Shown here: positions 42,983-52,620 of the stretch, piece by piece | How positions within the stretch are numbered: the stretch's first letter is position 1 | Layout of the letters: the number at the start of each line of letters is the position of its first letter | Source: Foliimonas ilicis | GTDB lineage: Bacteria; Pseudomonadota; Alphaproteobacteria; Rhizobiales; Rhizobiaceae | Direction of reading: 5' to 3' | Assembly: GCF_039939195.1 (NCBI RefSeq) | Contig: NZ_JBDUUH010000007.1 | Span: forward strand, 221,479-285,478 | DNA: 64,000 nt | Made by a program: the position numbers and the translations under genes | Notes under the pieces: model-generated | What the model saw: the letters and a program-made list of their open reading frames with translations, nothing else | What the model was told of the DNA's origin: nothing | The model's database searches: none

Positions 42983-43117
42983 TATGGCAGATCGTCCAAT
43001 CTCATCCGCGGTACATTCCGCGACTGACAGCGACAAAGGAGCCACTTTCCGATTTTCATCGGTCAAAGCATGATAACGTCTTGCCCCAATCGTACCGCCT
43101 ACCTCTGGACCAGCTAA

Positions 43118-44788
43118 ATGCCATTCATAAAAATCCCCCAGCTTCTCGGAAGATTTTACGGCTCTTTTTGCGGCGGCGGATTGATAATTGGAACGCTGTT
43201 TTTCGCGGCATCTCTTACCCCCAGCCTGCTGCCGCGGAGCGAGGCGTTGCAAGGCGTCTTGTCTGGTGCATCCTTCGCGGCCGGCTACGGCATCGGTGTC
43301 GGGCTGCGCGCGCTTTGGTATTTCCTGGGATTTCGGAATTTTCTGAACCCGCGCGCAGAAAAGCTCGTGTCACTGGCTGCAATAGTGGTCTGCGCGGCGA
43401 TTGCTCTGGCGTTTCTGTGGCAGGCATCGCATTGGCAGAACTCGATACGGGTTCTGATGGGGCTCGATACCGTCGATACGATCAGGCCGTTTTTCGTCGG
43501 CGCCATCTCCTGCGCAGTCGCAATCGCCTTGCTTTTGATCGGCCGGCTTTTCAAACTGACATTCGGCTATCTATCGCGCGTGATCGACAGAATCGCACCC
43601 AAACGGGTGTCGAACCTTCTTGCGGTCATTTTCGCGGCGCTGCTGTTCTGGTCATTGGGCAGCGGCGTTTTCCTGGAGGCTGGCCTGCGTCTCCTGGACG
43701 GATCCTACAAGCAATATGACGCCCTGGTATCGGACGAAGAGGACAAGCCGACCGACCCGCTGAAATCCGGCAGCACGCAATCCGTTCTGCGATGGGAAGA
43801 TCTCGGGCGTGCCGGCAGAGAGGCGATATCATCCGCTCCTACCCGTGCCGAGATTGCGAATTTCACCGGACGAGATGCGAAAGAACCCATTCGCGTCTAT
43901 GTCGGCCTCAATTCGGCCGACGACATCGAAACGCGCGCGCGCCTCACCCTTGAAGAAATGATACGCGTCGGAGCCTTCGAACGCTCGGTCGTGGTCATTG
44001 CAACGCCGACCGGGACCGGCTGGCTCGACCCTGCAAGCCATATGCCGCTGGAATATCTGCATCATGGCGACACGGCGACCGTCTCGGTCCAATATTCATA
44101 TCTCGCCAGTTGGCTGGCTTTGATGGTCGAACCCGATTATGGCGCAGAGACCTCCAAGGCGGTGTTCAGGGTCGTGTACGATCATTGGCTTCAGATGCCC
44201 GAAAACGACCGTCCGAAACTGTATCTGCACGGCCTGAGCCTCGGCGCAATGAACTCCGACCTTTCTTACGATTTGTTCGATATTGTCGGGCAACCGTTCG
44301 ACGGAGCGCTGTGGGCCGGTCCGCCTTTCACGAGCCGTACGTGGAGACAGGCCACTGCGGGAAGGAACGAAGGCTCACCTGCATGGATGCCGCGTTTTCG
44401 CGACGGCTCGGTCATCCGGTTTACCGGACAGGATAATTATCTGGACGAGGCCGAGGCGCCCTGGGGGCCGATGCGGGTGGTTTTCCTCCAATATGCCAGC
44501 GATCCGATTACATTTTTCGAGCCGAACTCTCTGTTTCGCGCACCAGCCTGGATGCGCAATCCACGCGGCCCGGACGTTTCGCCGAGCCTGCGATGGTTTC
44601 CCGTTGTGACGTTCCTGCAGTTGAGCCTCGATATGGCGATCGCCACCAGCACACCGATGGGACACGGCCACGTCTATGCTCCCGAACATTATGTGGACGC
44701 ATGGGTAGCCGTGACCCAACCGGAAGGCTGGTCTCCTCAGGATTTGCAGCGGCTGAAGAACATGCTTGCGTCAACATTGAAGGACTGA
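43118..44788 (+). CDS. membrane alpha/beta-hydrolase (Abhydrolase_9 family)
   Basis: 556 residues. N-terminal membrane part (residues 1-165, four helices) with the typical TLFFAASLTPSLLPRSEALQGVLSG start, then a hydrolase domain (residues 230-555) with nucleophile elbow HGLSLGAMNSD, LWAGPPFTSRTW, VRFTGQDNYL-like region and FLQLSLDMAIATSTPMGHGHVY. Matches PF15420 plus PF10081, membrane-anchored serine hydrolases of unknown substrate. Convergent with the PBP gene, nine bases apart. Confidence 0.9.
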   Translation: MPFIKIPQLLGRFYGSFCGGGLIIGTLFFAASLTPSLLPRSEALQGVLSGASFAAGYGIGVGLRALWYFLGFRNFLNPRAEKLVSLAAIVVCAAIALAFLWQASHWQNSIRVLMGLDTVDTIRPFFVGAISCAVAIALLLIGRLFKLTFGYLSRVIDRIAPKRVSNLLAVIFAALLFWSLGSGVFLEAGLRLLDGSYKQYDALVSDEEDKPTDPLKSGSTQSVLRWEDLGRAGREAISSAPTRAEIANFTGRDAKEPIRVYVGLNSADDIETRARLTLEEMIRVGAFERSVVVIATPTGTGWLDPASHMPLEYLHHGDTATVSVQYSYLASWLALMVEPDYGAETSKAVFRVVYDHWLQMPENDRPKLYLHGLSLGAMNSDLSYDLFDIVGQPFDGALWAGPPFTSRTWRQATAGRNEGSPAWMPRFRDGSVIRFTGQDNYLDEAEAPWGPMRVVFLQYASDPITFFEPNSLFRAPAWMRNPRGPDVSPSLRWFPVVTFLQLSLDMAIATSTPMGHGHVYAPEHYVDAWVAVTQPEGWSPQDLQRLKNMLASTLKD

Positions 44789-44796
44789 CCGACTGC

Positions 44797-46551
44797 TCAT
44801 CTTGGTGGTGAAGCGGTCGGGACCGCAACGGATTGAAGCGGGAGCTGCCTCATCGGCGCGAAGCGCTCGGCTCCCCAAGCCCCCAGACGCACCATTGCCG
44901 GGAATGGAGAAGCCGGGCGCTGCGCATAAGGCTGAAGCGGAAGCATCGGCAAGGTTCGCTTCATGATTTCGCCGGTGACGGGAACCGCATTCCAGCCGGA
45001 TGTCCTGAAACCATGTGTCTCGGGAAGCGGCTTGGGTTCGTCCAGAACCGTCAGGAACAGATATCGCGGATTGTCGGCAGGCGCGATGCCCATGAATGCG
45101 GTCAAAACACTTTCACCCGAATAGCGTCCATTGACGACTTTTTCGGACGTACCGGTCTTTCCGCCGATGAAGTATCCGGCGACATCCGCATTTCTGGCGG
45201 AACCCACCTCGGCGTTGAGCCGCATAAGATAACGAATTGCCTCTCCAGTTTGAGGCGTCACCACGTCGCTCGCGATGATCCGGCCTTCCAATGGCGCGCC
45301 CTTGATTATGGTCGGCCGTATCAAGCGCCCGCCATTCACGAGTGCCGCAACGCCCATACTCGCCTGAAGCGGCGTTACAGCAACGCCGTGCCCGAAGGCG
45401 ACGGTAGCGGTGCTGATCTCGCTCCAACGCCTTGGCAGGATTGGCCGCGCATTTTCAGGCAATTCGGTCAGCAAACGGTCGAACTGACCCAATTGGCTCA
45501 AAAACGTCTTGTGGTTCTCGATACCGACATCCATCGCCATCTTGGCCATGGCGATATTCGAGGAATGAATGAAAGTCTCTGGAATGTTCAATGGACGGTT
45601 CTTGCCGCGATAGTCGCGTATTCTTGCCCTTCCGAAACGCAGAGGCTGGCTGGCATCGATGACGGATTTGATGTTGAACAGACCGGAATCCAGGGCCATC
45701 GCAGTTGTCATGGCCTTGAATGTCGAACCCATTTCATAGGTGCCGACGCTTACTCTGTTGATGCGATCCGTCTTCAAGGCATCCGCCGGGATATTCGGAT
45801 CGAAGTCCGGGAGAGACGCCAAAGCGACGATCTCGCCATTGGTGATATCCATGACCAGACCGGCCCCGGCTACAGCATCGAACCGTGTCACGGCTTTTCG
45901 CAACTCGTCGGTCAATGCGTGCTGCACCCTCAAATCGAGACTGAGGGCGATGGGTTCGAGGCTATTGCGATTCATCTGCAGCCCGGCTTCACGCAAATCC
46001 TGCAGCCCCTGCCCGTCGATCCACCGTTCAATGCCTGCGATTCCGGTGTTGTCGATATTGACCGAACCCAGAACATGGGCGCCGGTCACGCCATTTGGAT
46101 AAAATCGGCGTGTTTCATTGCGAAAACCGACGCCGGGTATTCCCAGCGCCCAGAGACGGTCCCGCTCCGCTGGCGTCACACCGCGTTTGATCCACGCAAA
46201 GCCGCTGTCGCGGCTCAGACGCCTGCGCACATCCATCATGTTCAAGTCCGGGAACACTCTGACTATGCCTTCCACGGCTTCATCAAGATCGAGTATGCGG
46301 CGCGGTTCCGCGTAGACGGAAACGCTCGGAATATCCATTGCAAGGGTGGTGTTGTTCCGGTCAACAATATCGGGCCGAGCAACAGAAGGCGGCATTCCAG
46401 CGACGCGTCTTTCAGGCATTTCAGCATTGGCCAGCATGATCAGGCGAACGCCGATCGCAGCATACAGGCACGCAAACAGAACGATCATGAACTGCATGCG
46501 CATGCGAAAACCGGAATGGCGGCCGGTGAATGTGAAGGACAATTTCTTCAT
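44797..46551 (-). CDS. class B penicillin-binding protein (FtsI/PBP2-like D,D-transpeptidase)
   Basis: 584 residues from MKKLSFTFTGRHSGF. One N-terminal transmembrane helix, a pedestal domain (residues 50-200), and a transpeptidase domain with all three motifs: EMGSTFK (catalytic Ser), HSSNIAM (SxN) and GGKTGT. The C-terminal 45 residues are Pro-rich and unstructured. The gene is not in a division/cell-wall cluster, so it is probably a second FtsI-like enzyme, for septal or polar peptidoglycan, or a homologue with a special growth role. Confidence 0.93.
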   Translation of the reverse strand: MKKLSFTFTGRHSGFRMRMQFMIVLFACLYAAIGVRLIMLANAEMPERRVAGMPPSVARPDIVDRNNTTLAMDIPSVSVYAEPRRILDLDEAVEGIVRVFPDLNMMDVRRRLSRDSGFAWIKRGVTPAERDRLWALGIPGVGFRNETRRFYPNGVTGAHVLGSVNIDNTGIAGIERWIDGQGLQDLREAGLQMNRNSLEPIALSLDLRVQHALTDELRKAVTRFDAVAGAGLVMDITNGEIVALASLPDFDPNIPADALKTDRINRVSVGTYEMGSTFKAMTTAMALDSGLFNIKSVIDASQPLRFGRARIRDYRGKNRPLNIPETFIHSSNIAMAKMAMDVGIENHKTFLSQLGQFDRLLTELPENARPILPRRWSEISTATVAFGHGVAVTPLQASMGVAALVNGGRLIRPTIIKGAPLEGRIIASDVVTPQTGEAIRYLMRLNAEVGSARNADVAGYFIGGKTGTSEKVVNGRYSGESVLTAFMGIAPADNPRYLFLTVLDEPKPLPETHGFRTSGWNAVPVTGEIMKRTLPMLPLQPYAQRPASPFPAMVRLGAWGAERFAPMRQLPLQSVAVPTASPPR

Positions 46552-46756
46552 CACGCGTACCGGCCGTTGGTGCACAAATGGAGATCATCTCCCGGCTTGC
46601 GGTCAGGATTGTAAAGACAGGATTTGCGCGCATGCGCCGCTGCGATGGACATTTTGAGATTCCGCAAAGGTGTGAACTGTCGATGGCAGAGCGATCGACG
46701 GATGGGCACCGGGCGGAATGGGTCTGGCTTTCTACGCCAGAATTTCGCTCAGTGCG

Positions 46757-47065
46757 TCAGCACCGGGCGGTTTGCGGAGGACGATTAAGCGCTATCGCGA
46801 CACTATCGATCTCGCATTGAGGGCAGGAGAAAATCACAGCCGCCTTCGCTCTGGCGAGATTGAACCCTAGAAGAGCGAACATTTCAGCCGAATTGTCGTG
46901 ATGCGAAACCTGATTCGGGACAGGAATATCGTCGTCCGAATCCAGCTCATGGATGTTGGTGATTTCGGCAACGGGCTGATTGATGAATTCGGGCGCGGAT
47001 GGCTGGATGGCGAGCACCACCACCAGCATAACCAGCACGATTACCGCAGCAATCATACGGCGCAT
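46757..47065 (-). CDS. hypothetical membrane-anchored protein with a CPQC motif
   Basis: 102 residues from MRRMIAAVIVLVMLVVVLAI: signal anchor (residues 3-20), then a periplasmic part with an acidic stretch (HELDSDDDIPVP) and a C-terminal segment containing FSCPQCEID and a terminal Cys. The CxxC could bind metal or form a redox disulfide. No family recognised. Precedes the PBP gene on the same strand by about 200 bases; an upstream ATG at 47092 would add nine residues. Confidence 0.6.
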   Translation of the reverse strand: MRRMIAAVIVLVMLVVVLAIQPSAPEFINQPVAEITNIHELDSDDDIPVPNQVSHHDNSAEMFALLGFNLARAKAAVIFSCPQCEIDSVAIALNRPPQTARC

Positions 47066-47169
47066 CGGCCAATCTGATTCCAAACTCAACATAGTTCAAA
47101 TTTGCATTTTATCGTTAAGGCCGCGTTAAATCAGACCCTTTTGCAAATGGAGAGACGGCCAAACGTCGC

Positions 47170-49071
47170 TTAAATCCTCGGCATGCCGCTCGGTCTGACA
47201 AGTCTTTTCTGGGCGGCAATCCGGAATGGCGCGTTCGGCGCGCCATAGCCTGCATACCCGCCGCGCCTTTCGACGATTTCGAAGAAGAAGCCTTCGCCAT
47301 AGCTCGGGCTGTACATCTGGAAATATTCGCCGTGGTCATCACGGTCGTAAAGTATGTTCGCAGAACGCAGGCGGTCGGTGAATTCCGGCTCCAGACCGAA
47401 CCGCGCTTCAAGATCGTCATAGTAGTTTTGCGAGATTTCCAGCGTCGCAAAGCCGAGTGCCTTCAGACGTGATGCCGTGGCGAAAATATCGCTGCTTTGA
47501 AACGCAATGTGCTGGACGCTTGAGCCAAAACTCTCGGCGATAAAGCGCCCCGCCAGCGTCCGCCGGTTTTCAGCGCCGTTCAGGGTCAGCCGCAACAAGC
47601 CCTCTTCGCCCTCGATAACCTGGCTGCGCACCAGACCGGATGGATCGACTACATCCACCATCGGCGATTTTCGCGTACGGAATATGGATGTGTAGAACAG
47701 AAGCCAGGTCAGCATCTCCTCGTAATTCATCGTCTGCGCGATATGGTCGATGCCGATAAGACCAGCATCATCTTCCTGAGGCTCGGCCGAAGGCGTGAAC
47801 TCGACGTCCCAGACTTTTTCGAGCCCGCTTTTTGCGTCTACGAAAAAGATCACTCCGCCGCCAACGCCGCGTATTCCGGGGATCGAAAGCTCACCCGGCC
47901 CGTGGGGCTGCTCAAATGGCTCGGCACCAAGCGCCCGCGCGCGTTCGACCGTGGCAGCCGCATCCTCGACCTTGAGCCCGAACGCATAGGCCGAACTGCC
48001 GTGAACGACATAGGACGAGTGAGCGAGGCCCTCGCGTTCCGTATTGATCACGATGTTGATGCCGCTTTCAGCCGGTCCTTGCCGCCACAAGGTGACGTCC
48101 TTGTTGATGTGATTTCCGGCAAGGCGAAACCCCATCGCGCGCAGCATCGAGGCCAGCTCGTTGGCTTCTGCCTCGTCGGCGGAAAATTCGATGAATTCCA
48201 CCCCTGAAACCGCGATCCGGTCAGGCATGTCCGGCACGTCGATCGCAATCTGCGGCTCTTGCCTGCGTACCCGGTCCATGAGGTTGATGAGCGAACGGCG
48301 GCCATCGACCGAAATGGATTTCGGCGAGCCGCCGCGAAACTGATCGTTGAAGATTTCGAGCGACAGCGGGCCGTCATATCCGGTTGCGGCCACCGCACGC
48401 ATGAAATCCGTCACCGGCAGATCACCCTCGCCCGGCATGTTGCGGAAATGGCGGCTCCAATAGAGCAGGTCCATATCGATCAGCGGCGCATCCGCCAGTT
48501 GCACGATGAAGATGCGGTCGCCGGGAATGGCACGGATCGAATCGACGTCGATCTTGCGCGCAAGCGTGTGAAAACTATCGAGTATCAGCCCGATATTCGG
48601 ATGGTCCGCGCGCCGCACGATCTCCCATGCATCACGATGGTCGTGGATATGCTTGCCCCATGCCAGCGCCTCGTAGCCGACACGCACGCCGCTCTTTGCA
48701 GCGATTTCGCCGAGTTCCCGAAAATCATCTGCCGCCCGGTCGATGCCGCCCAAAGATGCGGGCGAGACATTCGAACAGATCAGCATCAGATCGGTCCCAA
48801 GCTCTGTCATGAGATCGAATTTGCGTTTGGCTCGGTCGAAAGCGCGCGCCCTTTGCGGCTGCGGCATGCCTTCAAAATCACGAAACGGCTGGAACAGAGT
48901 GATTTCCAGCCCATGATCGCGCACCATGCGCCCCACTTCTGCCGGTGTGCCGTCGAAAGCCAGAAAATCCGCCTCGAAAATTTCAACGCCGTCGAAACCG
49001 GCAGCCGCGATTGCTGCAAGCTTTTCGCGCAAATCGCCGCTGATCGACACGGTAGCAATGGACGTCTTCAT
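47170..49071 (-). CDS. TIM-barrel / 4-hydroxyphenylpyruvate dioxygenase-like fusion (probable 3-dehydroshikimate dehydratase)
   Basis: 633 residues from MKTSIATVSISGDLREKLAAI. N-terminal AP-endonuclease-type TIM barrel (1-275: GFDGVEIFEADFLAF, VGYEALAWGKHIHDH, LILDSFHTLA, QLADAP, GEGDLPVTDFM, LSLEIFND), then a VOC/HPPD-like domain (285-630) with metal ligands in GIDHIAQTM, VQHIAFQS and EYFQMYSP. This fusion is known from QuiC1-type enzymes that turn 3-dehydroshikimate into protocatechuate in quinate catabolism. No other quinate genes are seen here. The MR TR extension to 49083 uses a GTG and is less likely. Confidence 0.9.
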   Translation of the reverse strand: MKTSIATVSISGDLREKLAAIAAAGFDGVEIFEADFLAFDGTPAEVGRMVRDHGLEITLFQPFRDFEGMPQPQRARAFDRAKRKFDLMTELGTDLMLICSNVSPASLGGIDRAADDFRELGEIAAKSGVRVGYEALAWGKHIHDHRDAWEIVRRADHPNIGLILDSFHTLARKIDVDSIRAIPGDRIFIVQLADAPLIDMDLLYWSRHFRNMPGEGDLPVTDFMRAVAATGYDGPLSLEIFNDQFRGGSPKSISVDGRRSLINLMDRVRRQEPQIAIDVPDMPDRIAVSGVEFIEFSADEAEANELASMLRAMGFRLAGNHINKDVTLWRQGPAESGINIVINTEREGLAHSSYVVHGSSAYAFGLKVEDAAATVERARALGAEPFEQPHGPGELSIPGIRGVGGGVIFFVDAKSGLEKVWDVEFTPSAEPQEDDAGLIGIDHIAQTMNYEEMLTWLLFYTSIFRTRKSPMVDVVDPSGLVRSQVIEGEEGLLRLTLNGAENRRTLAGRFIAESFGSSVQHIAFQSSDIFATASRLKALGFATLEISQNYYDDLEARFGLEPEFTDRLRSANILYDRDDHGEYFQMYSPSYGEGFFFEIVERRGGYAGYGAPNAPFRIAAQKRLVRPSGMPRI

Positions 49072-49297
49072 GCGTGTTCTCACTCGGTTCGTAGCAGGTG
49101 TTCTTCATAACCGGTGAACAATCGGAAATCACCCACGCCCGATGAAAGAAAGCCCATAATCGCAGATTGTTTCAAGCCCACACGGCAAGCGGTGGTCAAA
49201 AGAAAAAGGCGAGCCATAGGTCCACCCAAAAAGGCTTAGCGGAAGGAGGCCGTCGTCATTGCCTCCCTCTTTAGCCGGTTGGTCAGTCGGGCTTCCG

Positions 49298-50257
49298 TCA
49301 CCGCGCCGTCGTCATCAAGACACGGCCGACCGGGCTTCCTGACTCGACGAAGGAGTGAGCCTCGTCTGCGGCCGACAGTTTGAACGTCTTGGCGATCGGC
49401 ATGACAATCTCCCCGCGAACGGCAAGCTGCATCAGTTCTTCGATCCGAGTGCGCACGCGCTCCGTACCCATCTCCTGACCGAACATAAAGCTGAAGACGG
49501 TGAGGCTTTTCAAAAGCAGGTCCTCGAAGCTGACGGAAGTTGCCCCGCCGCCTGCCGCCCCGATCAGGCCGTAGCGCCCGCGCCTTGCACAGGCATCGAA
49601 GATCGGGTTCCCGCCCGCCATGTCGAGCACGAGATCAACGCCGCGACCGCCGGTAATTTCCTGCACCCGCGCCACCACGTCTTCGCTCTTGTAGTCGATG
49701 CCGTGGTCGGCACCGAAATCAGCGATCTTGCGCAGGCGCTCGGGCGTCGCGGCGACAGCGATAACCTGGGCTCCCGCTCTGTGCGCCAGTTGCACCGCAG
49801 CGAGGCCGACGCCGCCAGCAGCACCTCTCACCAGCACCGTTTCGCCCTTCGTCAGCCGACCGAACTCGAACAGGCCGTCGCTGGCGGTTCCGAACTCCAC
49901 GGGCAACACCGCCGCGGTCGTCAACTCCAATTCCTGCGGAACCGGGTAGACGTAGCTTTGATCGGTCGCGAAGAGTTCAGCGTGGCTTCCGTCAAAGGCG
50001 AAGGCAGCGACCTTATCGCCGACTTTAAACGCCTTAACCTCGCTGCCAACCGCTTCAACGGTCCCTGCAGCCTGATAGCCGACGACATGCGGGACATTGG
50101 GCGGCGGTACCTTCCTGCGGTTGAGGATGTCACCGCCCTGGATGGCGACACAGGCGACGCGGATCAGCACAGTGGCCGGCCCGACCTCCGGATCAGCGAT
50201 TTCCTCCCAAGTCAGGACCTTTGGATCGCCGTTTGTGCGATAGACAGCAGCTTTCAT
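49298..50257 (-). CDS. zinc-independent quinone oxidoreductase (MDR family)
   Basis: 319 residues from MKAAVYRTNGDPKVLTWEEI, AGGA seven bases ahead. GroES-like domain (1-120), then Rossmann domain with VLVRGAAGGVGLAAVQLA (NADPH loop), AVAATPERLRKIADFGADHGIDY. No catalytic or structural zinc ligands, so it belongs to the zeta-crystallin/quinone oxidoreductase group rather than to alcohol dehydrogenases. Reduces quinones or enones with NADPH. Stand-alone gene. Confidence 0.92.
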   Translation of the reverse strand: MKAAVYRTNGDPKVLTWEEIADPEVGPATVLIRVACVAIQGGDILNRRKVPPPNVPHVVGYQAAGTVEAVGSEVKAFKVGDKVAAFAFDGSHAELFATDQSYVYPVPQELELTTAAVLPVEFGTASDGLFEFGRLTKGETVLVRGAAGGVGLAAVQLAHRAGAQVIAVAATPERLRKIADFGADHGIDYKSEDVVARVQEITGGRGVDLVLDMAGGNPIFDACARRGRYGLIGAAGGGATSVSFEDLLLKSLTVFSFMFGQEMGTERVRTRIEELMQLAVRGEIVMPIAKTFKLSAADEAHSFVESGSPVGRVLMTTAR

Positions 50258-50521
50258 ATTCATATCCTGTTTCGAGATTTGACCGTTGGACGCTGCACCG
50301 GCCGTCTTTCCTTCGAGTGGCGCGGTTTGGTTTGCGTTTGAATTTCGCGGCAGCGATCGACGGTGTCCCGCAGGGTTTAGTCACCCCACGCCCGGACTTC
50401 TAGGCCCAGCCAATAAAGAAATTGCTTAACGGGACACCGCAAAGCCGCAAGCGCCCACCGACGCCTCTCGAACTCAAAAAGCTATTTCAGACCGGCGGGG
50501 GTAGAATTTCCAAACCGACTC

Positions 50522-51226
50522 TTAGAAAGAATAGCGCAGACCGATCGTTACCTGATGCGAACGCACATCCACGTCGGAATCGGTGCCATCGACAGAAGTC
50601 AGTTCGACATTCTCGATGTTGAAATAGCGATAGCCAAGGTCAGCCGTCATTTGCGGCGTGAAGGCGTAGGAGACACCTCCTCCGACCTGCCATGCGAAGC
50701 CCGTACCTGAATCGTCCAGCACAGTGCCGACGCCCGTCACTCCATGATTGTCGAATTTGACGTGTCCCACGCCGATACCGGCACCGACATATGGCTTGAT
50801 AGGACCATCGAGGAAATCGATATAACCGTTCACCAAGCCGTAGGTCACACTGGTTTTGCCGGAAGCGGCATTGCCGTCAAATGTCCCCACGCCTGCAACA
50901 TCATGGGAATCCACATCACTTTGCGAATAGCCGACTTCGATTTCGCCTCTCGGCGTCAAACCGCCAAGGTTGAACTGGGTGCCCACAGCCAGTGAACCGA
51001 CCCATCCGGTATCGTAACTGTTGCTTACATTCGTTCCGAGAACATTGAAATCCGTATCGCGGTTGAACGCCGCGCCGATCCTGGCCGCGATATACCAATC
51101 GTAGCTCGGCTCGACGATGGGAGCAGCTTCTATCGGCGCCGGTTCGCCAATATCTGCTGCCTGAGCAGCCAATACGGTGCCTAGCAGGCCCAACGCCGCG
51201 ATATTCAAGAGAAGAACTGGGCGCAT
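50522..51226 (-). CDS. outer membrane protein, Omp25/Omp31-like beta-barrel
   Basis: 234 residues. Signal peptide (1-23, ends AAQA), then a Pro-rich linker (EPAPIEAAPIVEP) and an eight-stranded barrel: YDWYIAARIGAAFN, GWVGSLAVGTQFN, GEIEVGYSQSD, VTYGLVNGYIDF, PYVGAGIGVGHVKFD, FAWQVGGGVSYAFT, TADLGYRYFNIENVE, SHQVTIGLRYSF with the C-terminal Phe. This plan is that of the Omp25/Omp31 surface proteins of Brucella and relatives. Non-coding 258 bases follow before the oxidoreductase gene. Confidence 0.9.
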   Translation of the reverse strand: MRPVLLLNIAALGLLGTVLAAQAADIGEPAPIEAAPIVEPSYDWYIAARIGAAFNRDTDFNVLGTNVSNSYDTGWVGSLAVGTQFNLGGLTPRGEIEVGYSQSDVDSHDVAGVGTFDGNAASGKTSVTYGLVNGYIDFLDGPIKPYVGAGIGVGHVKFDNHGVTGVGTVLDDSGTGFAWQVGGGVSYAFTPQMTADLGYRYFNIENVELTSVDGTDSDVDVRSHQVTIGLRYSF

Positions 51227-51381
51227 GACGAAACACTCCGGTTCGAAACAGGCTCACCCCAGTATAATATTGATCAAACGCGACGATTTGGCCAGTAAAA
51301 CAACTGACGCGACGTCAGATCGTGATCGCCATTGTAGACAGCTCACAATCCAACGTCAGCGCATCGCTGCTATTTGCTGCT

Positions 51382-52410
51382 TCAGTGCGTTGTCTGACCG
51401 GGAGCAAGCTGCCCTCGCCCATCAACCGCTGGATTGGCCTGAAGCGGCTGCGCTTCAAGGCCGGTAGCAACAACCGAAACCTTGAACTGGCCTTCGAGCT
51501 CTTTCTCAAAAATTGCACCGACGATGATGTCTGCGTCGTCGCCGACCTCTTCGCGAATGCGCGTCGCAGCTTCATCGACCTCGAACAACGTCATATCCAT
51601 GCCGCCGGAAATCGAGATCAGCACGCCCTTGGCGCCCTTCATCGAGCTTTCGTCCAGCAACGGATTGGCAATGGAGGCTTCGGCAGCCTTGCGCGCCCGG
51701 TCGACACCGGAACCGATGCCGGTTCCCATCATCGCGCGGCCCATGTCGCGCATCACGGTCTTCACGTCGGCGAAATCGAGATTGATCAGACCTTCCTTCA
51801 CGATCAGGTTCGTGATGCAGCTCACGCCCGAATGAAGCACCTTGTCGGCCATGCCGAAAGCATCTTCGAACGTGGTCTTGGCAGTCGCGATACGGAAAAG
51901 ATTCTGGTTTGGAATGACGATGACGGTGTCGGCGGCTTCCCGGAGCAGCTCGATGCCGCGATCCGCCATTTGCATGCGGCGCTTGCCCTCAAAAGTGAAT
52001 GGCTTGGTTACAACTGCAACAGTCAGGATTCCGGCGTTGCGAGCAGCCCGCGCAATCACGGGTGCGGCGCCCGTGCCGGTGCCGCCGCCCATGCCTGCGG
52101 TCACGAAGCACATATGCGTGCCCGACAGATGGTCCATGATTTCGTCGATGGTTTCTTCTGCGGCGGCCTGCCCGATTTCAGGCAGCGAGCCCGCGCCCAA
52201 TCCCTCGGTGGCCAGCGCGCCCAACTGGATCAGCTTAGGCGCCTTGGACATGGTAAGCGCCTGCGCGTCCGTGTTCGCGACGATGAAATCGGTGCCTTCC
52301 AGCCCTTCGGCAATCATGTTGTTGACCGCATTGCCGCCGCCACCCCCGACGCCGATGACGGTCAGCTTCGGCCTCATCTCCGAGATTTCGGTTTTTTTGG
52401 AAGTGCTCAT
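51382..52410 (-). CDS. ftsZ: second, C-terminally short FtsZ
   Basis: 342 residues from MSTSKKTEISEMRPKLTVIGVGG; the extension to 52485 lacks support. Full GTPase domain: VIGVGGGGGNAVNNM, NTDAQAL, tubulin signature GGGTGTGAAP, T7 loop NLDFADVKTVM, and DMTLFEVDEAATRIREEV. After about residue 325 there is only a short Gln/Pro tail; the long linker and the conserved C-terminal peptide that binds FtsA are missing. Rhizobia carry such truncated FtsZ2 proteins besides the true FtsZ. It lies outside any dcw cluster, downstream of nothing related, next to a porin. Confidence 0.95.
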   Translation of the reverse strand: MSTSKKTEISEMRPKLTVIGVGGGGGNAVNNMIAEGLEGTDFIVANTDAQALTMSKAPKLIQLGALATEGLGAGSLPEIGQAAAEETIDEIMDHLSGTHMCFVTAGMGGGTGTGAAPVIARAARNAGILTVAVVTKPFTFEGKRRMQMADRGIELLREAADTVIVIPNQNLFRIATAKTTFEDAFGMADKVLHSGVSCITNLIVKEGLINLDFADVKTVMRDMGRAMMGTGIGSGVDRARKAAEASIANPLLDESSMKGAKGVLISISGGMDMTLFEVDEAATRIREEVGDDADIIVGAIFEKELEGQFKVSVVATGLEAQPLQANPAVDGRGQLAPGQTTH

Positions 52411-52620
52411 TATACCGTTTCCTCTAAGGCCCCCGCCCGAATCATACCGGAATGAAAAACAGATACTCAGATTCGAAGCAAGCAAAGGCCCAAGGCGTTT
52501 TGATGTAGACTACGCACATATCATTGGACGATAAGCTGCGGCCAGCTACTTTGCCGTGAGAATGGCCTGATTTGCCGGCCATATCGTCGGAATGTCCGGC
52601 GCATCGGGAGTTAAAGAAAA

